NCBI GenBank assembly: GCA_013398015.1
Contig: VZRR01005727.1
Location: 1,064,719 to 1,128,718, forward strand
Source of the DNA: Oreocharis arfaki
Taxonomy: Eukaryota; Chordata; Aves; Passeriformes; Paramythiidae
DNA: 64,000 nucleotides
Reading direction: 5' to 3'
The translations under genes and the position numbers were made by a program. Each line of letters starts with the position of its first letter. The first letter of the stretch is position 1. Below the pieces are notes generated by a model. That model saw nothing but the letters and a program-made list of their open reading frames with translations, was not told where the DNA came from and did not search any database. Below, piece after piece: positions 9,801 to 20,778 of the stretch.

Positions 9801-12800
9801 TAAGTGTTGCTGCTGTGGTTATTTCTATCTTTCCCACAGCTGATGGTTTGTGGGCAGCTTCCTGGGGGTTGGGGCTTATCCCAGCGAGGCTCACCTGGGA
9901 GCAGCAGGCTCTGCAGCTCAGGAGGGGACTGGGGCACCCTCCTGTGAGATACAGAGTAACTGCAGTGAGTGCTGTAGCAAGAGCTCCTCTTGCAAAAAAG
10001 ATGAGGTGCAGGTAGTTTGCTACCAGTTGTATCTGAAGCAGAAATCAAATCTGAGTTGGGGTGTCAGAAAATTTTGATAGATTTGAAGGTGCTTCTGCTA
10101 CCTGTTTTTTTTTTTCCTTCTTCTTCTCCACTTTAAAATAATTGTATTGGTATTTTCTGAAGGGTTCTGTTTGGAATATCAGAAATTGCAAAAGCTGTGG
10201 TGGAACCCTTGAAAATATAATTTTTTCCTTGTGTCCAACTTCTTTGTATGACTGTTTTATTACTTGCACATAGATGACTGGAATCATGCCCCATAAACAA
10301 ATCTCAGTCTTTACAGTGGGGTGTAAGTTCTTATGCTGCATGTCTTCATCAGAGTTTGTTAGACAGATATTTCTAGAATATTTTTTTTTCTAGGAGGTCA
10401 ATTTGAGTAATTTTGATCAGCTGTTCTTCTCAGCAGTGACAAAAAATGGCATTTCCTAGTAGCCCAATTAATTACAGCTGCTCTGCACAAATTCTGGTAA
10501 ATGCTCAGGTGACTTCATCCTGCAGGATGATTTACTTAGTGCATGTTGGAGTGCCTGTTCCCATAGCAGCTGAGTATTGTTAGAAATATGCAGAACAGTA
10601 AACTTAGGAAAGCTGTCCAAAAAGTATAATCTATCAGCTAATATTGCAGCAATCAGTAGGCTTAGACAAGTTGGCCATGAACATTTAAAAAAACCCAAAC
10701 CAAAGAAAGCATCACCTTTTTTTGCTTGTGTGGTGTGTCTCATTCTCAGTTACAGAATGTAATGCCAATCTTGCATTTCAAAGAATCCTTTTTCTTTGTC
10801 ACGTTCTTTAACAGACATAGTGGGTTTTTATGTGATATGTGTGGTTTAAGCACACATGGTTAAATATTTTGTGACTTTATAATGCACTATCATGCGATAG
10901 TGGTTTGGTAAAAAAACAAATCCATGCTGTTTTTAATAAGAGTCTGAATCTAGCAATGGCGTGTGGGCCCATATTATATATTGCTCTTTCATTAAAAAAC
11001 AAAACTGTGCTTATTAAAATTCTGTTTGTCTTTGTTCTGTTTTGGATTTTTTTTTATGCATCGTCTTTCATTTTGAGGGCTCTTCCGGGTAATTTTAATC
11101 AGGGATCTAAAACTTTATGGGTGGTGGTTTTTTGTTCTGTGTTTTTATTTGTTTTGTTGGGATTTTTTTTCCATTATGAGGTAATTCAGCATTTGCCTGA
11201 CTATTTACTGATAAGCACATGAAGAAGAGCACCAACCTACATGCCCAGGGAGCGCTGAAGACCACTCAGCAGCCCAAGTGCCCAGTTTGCTCTTGAGCCT
11301 ATCTTACAGAGCAGGTTGTGTTGCTACCAGGTGGGCACCTTGGAAAGTTGCAGTGGCTTTAGTAGTGGCTATACTGGTTGTGTCACAGCTGAGCTGGACT
11401 CGGCCACAATTACAGGAATCACATCAATCTGAATTTGTGTAGTGCAGACTCAATTCCTAGAAATAATAGTGGATCACTGATTACTTTCCAGGCAGTAGGG
11501 ATAAAAGTGCTGTGACAAATTCAATAGGAGCAGTCAGTGCAAGCAGCTTGTGGAGGTGCCTTTGCATAGCTCTGTCTGGCCATTGCAGCATCGGGTGAGC
11601 TCTCCCCCACCCTACTCCCTCTGTTTTGGTGCCCTTTGCCTGTCATGAGGAGCTAGAAGAATGCTCAGCAAGTAATTTTCTGCCAAAACAAGCCCTGTTT
11701 TTCTTAGGGGGGGCTGACAAGAATACTTAGATAGCTTTTTTGCAGTTTCATCCAGGCGAAACTTACTGTAAATCAATTGTTAATTCCTTTGCCTGAAGGT
11801 CACCCCTGAGACCATTGTCTCATCTGGACTGTACTTGTGCAATGCCTCTTTCTGATGCCTGGATGATAACTAGCTTTTGTTTGCTGATCCATCAGGTGAA
11901 ACTTGTTGTGTTTAAACAAGTGTTTTTCCCCTATTTAATGCATAACTGTTGGAAAGTTTACTCCAGTGCTTTTCATAGCCTTCTCCACTGGTTTGTTTCA
12001 TCTACAGAGAATGAGAAATCAGTAAGTGTGGCAGGCAAAGCTTGGGTGAAGCAGAGTGGGAGGAAGAAAAGCACTCTGAGTGTGCTAAAGAAGACAGAGA
12101 TATTCTAAGAAACCCAGGCCACTGCTGTGTGCTACAAACAATGGTTTTATTAGAGGCTGGACCCTAAAGATAGGAATTTTGAGCAAGTTGGCTGCTTAAC
12201 AGGCAATCATAATGGCCCTGACTGCGATGGTTTCTGTGCAGGGAGGGCAAGCTCTGTGTTAAAGTTATTTAGGGTTTAAATGGCTAAGTAAGAACTACTG
12301 ATATTCCCCTGGATTTTTTGGGGTGATGGTGGAAGAAATCTGTACAACAAAACTAAGTGTACTGTGGTCCTTCAAATCACTAGTGTACCTTGCTTGCAGC
12401 TGAAGTTAAAAATACTCTGCTGTTGATTTATACTCCTGTTTACAGTTCCCATGTCCCTGTTGGAGCTCCAAGGGTTGTGAACTATGTTTTGTCTATGACC
12501 AGATTCATACTGAAATATCTTCCTCTTTATTTTAGTAGGTCCTAACCACAGTTGCTTTTCCTAGAGGAACAAAATCTGGAGTTTTTCTACTAAATTGTTA
12601 GATTTCTGTTGGTGGTTTTTATTATATTTTGTTCCTTGTAATGTGTCAGCATAACCTATGCAAGGGCATAGTTGTGGGGAAATTGGAACCTTCCTAATAG
12701 CATTTACGTTTGGTTTTTAACTTATATGTAGCAGGAAAAAAGAATCCAAGTTCTTTGTCAGGTTTTCAAATCCCTAAAGTGCTGAATAGTCTATTTCTAT

Positions 12801-13989
12801 GAAAAAATAAATACACGAAATGAATTTGTGTGACTTGTAGTTCTTGCATTCCATTATTAACAATTGTAATAATACCACTTTCTCAAGTTTCAGTGTTCAA
12901 GTAGTACAACGGGCTATCATGGTTTGGCATGAGCTGCCGAGTTAAGGATTGCTGGCTTGCACATTCCTGTTGGTTATATTGTAATCTTTGCCTCCATTGG
13001 AAAATATGTCCTATTTTGAGTACTCATTTCAGGCTCTTGGCTTTATGCCTCTCAAACAATGAAACATGCTAGTTTTCTTTCATTTCAGACCTCTGTGTTG
13101 AAGAACTAATGGCTCTTTTTTAAAACGTTTTTACAGTAGTGACCTTTATTGTAAAGGCTCTGTGGTGACTTTCATGAACTTTGAGCTTAAAAACTAGTAT
13201 GACTACACGAGTTGGAGTTCAGGTACAGAAAATATGCACACCTAATAATGTATCTGAAGGAAACAGCACTTATTTAAGGATTTCCTCTTTAAGATGCCAC
13301 CTATTAATCAGTGGTAGTTTCTAAAATAATTTTGACATAAGTAATTCAAACCATTCCTTGAACATAGCCTCAGCTTTTGTTCAGTTTTTGTTTCTTGTCT
13401 CTGGCTCAGACCAGTATGAGTGCATTGCATGAGGCAAAGGAACTCTTCATGTTTCGGTGACTTTTATAGCTGATTTATGTAAAGATGTCTGCAGTGATAT
13501 CCTCTTTACTGGAATGAATAGTTTCATGTTAAAGTTTTATGGATGTTTTGAAGGAACGCTCCTGAGTGAGAGTGTTATCTCACTTGATAATACAGTTTAA
13601 GGAATCTGAGTAATCAACAAGTTCTCTCATGTGTGAAAGCAGTTTTTGGATACTGGGTGGAAAAACTCTTGATGTCTCTGCAGGAAAATATGGGTGTGAT
13701 GGATAGGGAATTGAAAACAGATACATAGCAGTGAATACTAAGCGTCTGAATAGGTCCCTTGCCTGTAGCATAACTTCATTTAATTTTTTTGCTGCAAGCC
13801 ACTTTCATGGAGAGGCTGATGCAGCAACATTGGTCTGTCCTGGCTGTTATCCTGCTGTGCAGCTCTGCTGTGCTGGACACCAGGGCGTAGAAATGGCGAA
13901 GCCAGCACCGTAGGCAAGTGCCTGCAGGACTGGTGCGGGAAAACCTTTACTGGGAAATCCACACGTGTGTGGGTGCATCCATGAAGTGC

Positions 13990-14925
13990 CTGATGGTAAT
14001 GCGTGGGTAACAGACAGGTGGAACTGCAGGGTTGTGATCTCCCAAGGCTGGAGAAGTGTGATGGGATAGCTCTCAGGACTGGAGTCCTTCAATGACAAGG
14101 TCTTCAGGGTGTGCAGAGTGGGATGCTGAGAAGGATGTGGGGGAGTGGCAGGATTGCAGGGAGCTCTGCCTTGGAGCACACCACCAGCCCTGAGAGTGCA
14201 GGGTCAGGGGTGCTGGGTGGTTTTACAGGTGGCTGCTACAGACTATCTGAGTGGGAAGAAGCAGCAGGTGAGGCCTTCAAAGAGCTGGAGAGAGGCTCCT
14301 GTTAGCAAGCCTCGATCCTCGTGGAGGACTTTAACCCCTCTGCTCTCTGCTGGGGCAAGAGCTTGGCAGGACACAAGCCATGTAGGAGGTTTCTGCAATG
14401 CTTTTGTGACAGCTTCCAGACAGGTGATCAAAGAGGTGACAGCAGGAACTGGTTTGCTGGGCTATTGCCTTGCTTGCAAGGAAAAATGAATCAGCGATGT
14501 GAAGATGGAGGGCAGCTGTTCAGAGGGACCCTGGCAAGCTGGAGAAATGGCCCAAAGGGATTTCGTGAAGTTCAGCAAAAGGGAACATGAAGTGCTGCAC
14601 CAAGGGAGAAAATAAGTGTCACAGGTTGGGGCCTGGCACGCTGTGCAGCCCTGGAGAGACACATCAGGAGTGCTGGGTCCTGCCCTGGTTTCCCCGGTGG
14701 CAGAGAGACGTGGGCTTTCTGGAACAGATCCAGCGAAGGGCCACAGCGCTGCTGAGGGACTGGAGCAACTGACACAGGAGAGGCTGAGACATCTGGGACT
14801 GTTTAGCTGTAATCTTGAGAAGGCTCAGGGAAGACTGTATGAATTGTGCGTGTCAGAGGATATGAGCAGATGGAGCCAGAGTCTTCTCAGTGGTGCCTAA
14901 TGACAGGACAAGCAGAAAAATGTCA
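13990..14925 (+). mobile_element. CR1 LINE fragment, endonuclease plus ORF2 C-terminal parts, internally deleted
   Basis: CR1 retrotransposon remnant in sense orientation. About 14150-14520 follows the CR1 endonuclease region: bases 14324-14335 read E-D-F-N, a decayed form of the GDFN endonuclease motif, followed by the 'tgctctctgctgggg' and 'taggaggtttctgcaatg' blocks and then 'gatgtgaag...gggcagc'. At about 14540 the order jumps to 'ctggagaaatgg...aagttcagcaaaaggga', which in an intact element lies after the reverse transcriptase, so most of the RT is missing. The downstream blocks 'cagatccagcgaagggccac', 'gagaggctgaga...ctgggactgtttagc' and 'gacaggacaag' match the ORF2 C-terminus. No 3' UTR or terminal octamer is present. 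Several overlapping open frames of 60-110 codons here are fragments of this element. The 5' limit is uncertain by 100-150 bases. Confidence 0.82.
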
Positions 14926-16265
14926 TTTTATGACTTTTCTTATTTTTCTGAAAAGGAAATAATCCATAAAATCTGGAGACTTTTCAGTTTTTGCCAGGTT
15001 CAGTACTGAAGTGGGTCACTGCTGTCTCTTTTGGATAGCAAAGGAATCAGTGCATTCTTAACTACAATTTCAATTGCTGAGTTAAAATACTAAATCCGAG
15101 ATTGGACTGTAGTATTGAAGCACAGTGTTTATTAATGTTAGGTATTGAAGATGACTAAAAATACATTTTTAGGTGAATCCTTGATGAGATACCAGTATTA
15201 AAAATAGCAGTTTGCAGCCTGAAGTGTACTCCAGGGTTGGTAAAATTGTGATTGAGTTAGGGGTCAATTTGCCTTCCTCAGAGCATTGAGAAACATCTGC
15301 TGGGAAAAATGGTCTGTGCATCCCAGCATTAATAGTCCTCGTAGGATTTGGTTGTGCTGGCCCCTAGGAAGGGAAGGTGCTTGTTGGGACAGGCAGCTGC
15401 TGCCAGGGCAGGTCTTGGCTCTCATGCACACGAGAGGTGCTGTGTTTGGCTGCAGGCTGTGGTGTTGGGGTGCTGTGGCCCACGGGAGCACGCCTGGAGG
15501 GTCCCTGCAGCCTGGCTGGCTGGGCTGGCACACAGAGCTGCTGGGGCAGCACGTGGGTGCCACTGCTCCACTGCCTTCAGACAGCTTTTGGAATGGTCAT
15601 CGTGCAAGGATGCAGCTGTGCTTAGCTCTGTGTGCTCCTCACCTGCCAGAGGTTTTGCTGCTGCTTTATCAGGGTTTGCTCCCAGGGATGGGATAAATGG
15701 GATAAACTAACTGGATGTTCAGTGGCTGAGCAGGGGGAGCTGGCCGTGGGCTGGAGTGGCCTTGCTGGGTCCAGTGGTGTAGTTCAGGGACTCTGTGCTC
15801 TGCATTACACTGCTTCCTCCTGAGCTTTGTGCTCCTGCTGATGGTATGTGAGCAAGCTGTGAAAACAGGGCTTGGGAGCGCAGCTGCGATGGGAGCGCAG
15901 TCCTGTTATCTCTATTGCTTGGATGCCTTTGTGTAAACCAGGAGTGCACGTTGCTCAAGTTATCCTTCCTGGAAGTGTCTTCCTTGTGCATGTGAGTGAG
16001 AACAAACAGGAGCTAACTTGTTCTGTAGGTTTCTTTTCCTTCGAGGGGGAAAGGTTTTTAAAATGTCTTTATAAATGTATTGTTTGTGGTGAGAAAGACA
16101 ATAATAGATGATGCGTTTCAAAGGCATGAGATTTCCAGTCATTCTGACTACCTCCCAAGTGGCCAGCTGCCAGCAGCTGTGTCTTGAATTTGGCATCTTG
16201 AGATCAACAGTTTATAAATGCTGTGGAGTAAAGCTCCTTTTTTTATTGCTTAGCTTTTTAATTTC

Positions 16266-16282
16266 TTTTTTTTTTTTTTTTT
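16266..16282. repeat. Poly(T) run of 17
   Basis: Seventeen consecutive T residues on the + strand within intron 1. I saw no retroposon body attached on the minus strand. Confidence 0.85.
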
Positions 16283-17859
16283 ATTTCCCATGTTGTTATG
16301 TCCTAAAACTTTAAAAGTCAGATTTTGGCCCATTCTTTTAGGGGCTGTGAACTTCTGGGGCACACTGGTCACTTAAGGAGATGCTTTACAGGACACCCAC
16401 ATCAGGACAATCTGCCATCTGAAGATACCTTGAAGATGAAGTTAGCCCTTGATAAGCAATGCTTTTGTATGCAGTTAAATGTTTTAGCTGTTACCATTTC
16501 TAGAAGGGCTCAAATGCAGCCTGGTAGAAATTTTACTAGACTGGAAGGAAGATTCTCTGGTTTGCTGCTTTGAGACTTTGAAAAAATTGCTTTTCTTTGC
16601 CCTATCTGATTTGATTGCTGAGCCTTTTCCCAGAGGTAGGAAGCTGCTCAGTGTAGCTGGTGCCAGCCACAAGGCAGCTGCATCCCCCATTCTGATGCGA
16701 TTCCAGGGCTTGCCTGGTGTGTAAAGGTTGCAATAAAACTTGAGAAAAATACTCCTTATGTATAAAACGTGATAAACTTGTATGGAGAAGCTTTTTCTCA
16801 AATATTAGTATATGCAAATAGTGGGTCCCCATTCCTCTTTTGGCTTTTTGCCTGTTAGGAACGTGCAGATGCAAGTGAGGCATGAGCCATCCATTTTCCA
16901 TTTACTAAACTTCTCTGAAGGCCAGGACTCGGAGGCTTTGCAAAATCTTGGTTCCATTTTCTCCTAAAACTGTGTGATATGAATCAGGTCTGTAGGAATG
17001 GTTTTCGAGGAAAAATAAGCAGCAATCATTGTGCTTATGTGGTTATTGTCAGGCTTGAAGTATGTAGATGCTGAGGAATGTTTATTGTACTGGGGCTTTT
17101 ATAGGTCCTTTTTTTTTCCCCCCATCTCCTAGAAAAGTTTTTCTGGCTGGTTTGTTGATTTGCTTTCCCGTGGGCCTGCCCAACTTGTTACGAAGCTATG
17201 GGTTGATAATTTTTTTTTTAGATCTTTCATCAGTCCTTCTCTACAGCTTTTTAGCTTGCAAAAAAACCCTTCTATTTGAAGGAGTTACAATGCCACTGGG
17301 TTTTGCTCTAGATGCTAAAATATTACAGAGGTTTTGAAAGTAAAAAAAGTATAAATAAGAGTGCCAAGGAAAGAAAAAATGAAGCCGCGTTCCAGATCAT
17401 TCAAGTGAAATATATCTGCATATTCAAATTATATACTTAAAAAGATTGAGCTATGTGTTTTCTCACTTACTTGGCACAAAGTATGTGTAAAAGCTTGAAC
17501 AATTGTCCATACTAGTGATGAGATGACAAGCAAAACAAACCCAAAATACCATTCTGCTGCTGGTAGAACAGCTCAGATCATGGGCTTCATCTGTTTAAAC
17601 TTGGTTCTTGGAAAGGAATTGTGCTAGATTTCCTTGTGAGGAGAGCTTGCAACATTTTTATAATCAAGCTGAGCTAAATGGTCTATAGTACAACATATCT
17701 GAAAGCTGGTGTGAAGCCAAGTAAATCTGGTCTGCAAGAAGCAATGTTAAAAGATAATTGGAGGGAGAAACTGGTAATGATTTATCCTGTTGTTTGGAAG
17801 TGCTGCTTTTGTTTTCTGGAATATATACATGGATCTGTGCTGTTCTTGCCTCACACAGT

Positions 17860-18145
17860 CACACGGTGGGTTAGGAAAGGACCATGGGGTCATCTATTCC
17901 TACCTCCCTGTTCATCTCAGAGCACATGGCACAGGATTGTGTCCAGCTGGGTCTGGCCTATCTCCAGTGAGGGAGGGATATTCCACACCCTCTCTGAGCA
18001 GTCTGTCCCAGTGCTCGGTCACTGCACAGTAAGGAAGTGATGCCTTAGGTTTTGACTTTTATATTTTTCAGATTCTGTACTGCCTGGTGTGTAACTCTGA
18101 AGCTCCATACAGCCTGTTAGCTCCTGTTCTCTCCTTCTGGTTAGA
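17860..18145 (-). mobile_element. CR1 LINE 3'-region fragment, antisense
   Basis: Read on the minus strand, this is the 3' part of a CR1 element. On the + strand the landmarks are 'gggttaggaaaggaccat', 'gtcatctattcctacctccc', 'tgtccagctgggtctgg' and 'ccacaccctctctgagcagt' followed by 'ctgtcccagtgctcggtcac'. These match the reverse complement of CR1 blocks (HL-V-E-V-P-x-L-x-R type C-terminus and 3' UTR) in the right order. The part beyond about 18030 is more diverged and its end is approximate. No terminal octamer is kept, so both ends are truncated or decayed. Confidence 0.82.
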
Positions 18146-19976
18146 CATAGCAAACCCGCTCTAGGTTTGCACTTCAAGGACGCCTTGTTGTCCCAGGCCT
18201 CGAAATATGTAAACTAAAGCCTCTGAATGGGGCAAACTTGGGGTGATTACTTCATGGCCTGAAATTGTAATTGGAGAATTAACCCTGATATGCAAATGGA
18301 CCAAACTTATAGAAGTGTGACAAACCCATGACACAGGGTCCATCGTGGGTATAGCCTCTTCACTGCCCAGGGTGTAGCTTTGAAGGCCTTCAGTAAATAT
18401 CTGCTTTTATTCTCTTAATCTTGTCTGGCCTCTGTTTTCAGGTAGCCATTTCAAAGCATCAGAAGTTCTTCCTCATGCCCAGGTGGAACTTCCTGGGCAT
18501 CAGCTGCTTCTGTTGTCTCTTGTTCTACCTTGCTATGTAAAGCTTTAAATTTTTTGATTGTTTTGATAGTCTAAGTTTCCATAGTGAGGTTACCATGTAT
18601 TCCAAAGTTTTAAATAGATTTTCACCTATTCCTTTTTTGTTTCTAAAACATTTTTTAATTCTACACACAGGTGATGATATGGTTTTGGGGTTTTTTTACA
18701 TTTTAAGCAAACTTTGGTTTGGGAAATCTGTGTTACTGCTCTGAATTAGTGGCTTAACCTTTAAGGGTGCCTTTTACCTTATTGCAAATCACTTTGTATG
18801 AATGGAGGGCTTTGATTATCTCTATTTTGATTGGCTCTGTTCTGTGCCTGCAATAAATTTATGGCAGTTGAATATGCGAGATTGGCAACTTAAGACCAAG
18901 CATCTCAAGAGATGGAAAAAATGAAATCTGTAATTCCAAAATAAATATTAAGTCAATTATGTCTTCTGAAGATACTCCCCATGACCTTTATGGTGAGATT
19001 TGTGTTCCTTGAGGGTGTATAACCTGGGATGCAGGGTAATTAAGCCAGGAGCTTTGTTGTGAGGAGGTTCTTGTGCAGAACATGACATCGTGGTACAGAC
19101 CCATGGTGAGTGAAAGATGAGCCATGTGCCGAACAGAAAGTGGTTAAAATCACCTGTGTTTAAAACCATATCTGTGTGTGTGTAATACTTAGATTTAAAT
19201 GGAAAAATACACAGATGTATTTATGTGTAATCGAAATGAAGGGTGCATTTGAATGTCACCTTTGCTGTGATGTGGAAATCCTTTGTTTCATCGAAGGACT
19301 GTGGGACGTGGTCTCCCTTTTTCTGGGTGTGTAAGCGCATCCGTGGGTGAGAAGTGCTACAGTGGTGAAATATTAAATTACATTAGATGGCCTTTGTTTA
19401 TATGCGGCTGTAGCAGTTAAAATAGCATGGATTTAAAGAGTCTGGATGTGGAATACATTTTTAAAATACTGTTTTATGTAGTGGAAAAGAATCCTGGTAT
19501 GTCTTTAGTTTTTTAGTTAAACAAACACAAGTGCTGTTTTTCCTTAGTAAATTTGCTTCCGGAGTGTGTATAAAATAGTGGATAAGAGAGAATCTGTTTC
19601 TAATCTGTTCCATGTGCAGAACAGTGAATAAATTTGATCAAATCTTTAGTTCTTTATAAGCAATTCCTTTCTGAAATACAAACATATTCTGCAGAATTTT
19701 CTATTCTACCTCTGTGTGGAAGACATTACCGCCATTAGAGTGCAGAATACATGGATTCTCAATATGTGTGAAATTTTTCAATGCACTAAACAATTGGACA
19801 TGTAATGATGTTTTCTGGGTTGCTTAGCAGCACTCAGGTTTTTTACTTTAAGTGGTCTTCAGTGACATCTTTAGATTGTTCAGAGACTTGGCAGAAATAA
19901 AAAAAGTCATTCCAATGTTTGAGACATGAGGAATCGTTTAAGCTGTGGAAAAAAAAAGAGTAGGGTTGGCTTATTG

Positions 19977-20014
19977 TAAAGTTTTGTATATATTTAAACA
20001 TTTACAAAACTTTA
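19977..20014. repeat. Inverted repeat, 12-bp perfect arms, 14-base loop
   Basis: Arms TAAAGTTTTGTA (19977-19988) and TACAAAACTTTA (20003-20014) are exact reverse complements, separated by 14 AT-rich bases. The transcript could fold into a hairpin, but the arms are AT-rich and no known microRNA or element was recognised. Confidence 0.8.
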
Positions 20015-20430
20015 TATTCTGTGTTCCTGTAAATGTTTGGGGGAAGTGAGTGCTAGAAGATTATTCTACTGGAATTTTAAGTATAGGTTTAGGCGTTTAC
20101 CACCTGAAAGGTACGAACTTAGACAACAGATAAATTGTATCTGACTGAAGATTTTAAAATTGGTTTATAGGTAGTTGGAAATATGTTTTCTGTGTTTATG
20201 TAGGGAGCTGAAGGTTAGTGGTGTTTTGACTTATGATAGAAACCAATTAAAACTTAAAATGTTAATACAGTTTTTTTCCTCAGAGGCTATCAGCTGCATA
20301 TTTGCAGGAATCTTTTCGTCGGGTGTCTCTCCTGTATCTCTGCAGAGCTTCTGTTGGCACTGCCTTCCCTCCAGCCTTGGATAGCCAGCAGAGAGTTTGA
20401 GACTGGTTTTAATAACGTGCTAAGAATTGA

Positions 20431-20778
20431 GTGCTGTCAGCTTCGTGCTGCAGCTCTGTGCTGCCTGAGGCTGCTTTTGGTGTCTCTTCCCTGCTCCTGC
20501 TTTCTGCATTGCGTGAGTTGAAGGAATGTTCATCCTCCAAGCGGAGCAGTGGCTTGGGTCTGGCCACTGCCGGGCTGAGCGAGGCGTGGGAGCAGCGAGT
20601 GGCTGAGTTAAAGGAAAGATTTACACAACTGCCCGTGCAGGTTAGCCAGACCAGAGGGTTAGTGGAGGGTGTCAAAGCCAAGTTTTTCAGACGGATAGGA
20701 AATGTTTTCAAAGTGGGAAATCTCGGGACCCGAGAGGGGAACGGAGACGTGACTAAGAGGATTATTGAAGTCCAGTAG
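20431..20778 (+). other. Unidentified open frame of 115 codons in intron 1
   Basis: An open frame from ATG 20431 to the stop codon ending at 20778, in a local patch with more G+C and CpG than its surroundings (about 20310-20830). The predicted protein starts with a hydrophobic, serine- and cysteine-rich stretch (residues 1-27). It continues with a charged, leucine- and glutamate-containing segment (SEAWEQRVAELKERF) that could form a short coiled coil, then a basic end (VKAKFFRRIGNVFK, residues 81-94). I do not recognise it. It could be the relic of a retrotransposon ORF or a retroposed gene, or a chance frame. It has no obvious splice sites tying it to BICC1, and I do not claim it is translated. 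Confidence 0.25.

Noticed and set aside
9581..10048. 155-codon antisense frame in intron 1
   Set aside because: Low-quality composition (Ser, Pro, Gln, Cys rich) and no family resemblance; overlapping sense frames are equally open.
10905..11222. 105-codon hydrophobic frame in intron 1
   Set aside because: T-rich low-complexity sequence encodes long Phe/Leu/Val runs; no conserved motif.
14145..14900. Several overlapping 60-114 codon frames on both strands
   Set aside because: All fall within the CR1 fragment and are broken pieces or shadows of it.
15286..15710. 136- and 120-codon sense frames in a GC-rich patch
   Set aside because: Multiple frames open on both strands, Trp/Gly/Leu-rich chance composition, and no splice sites or family match.
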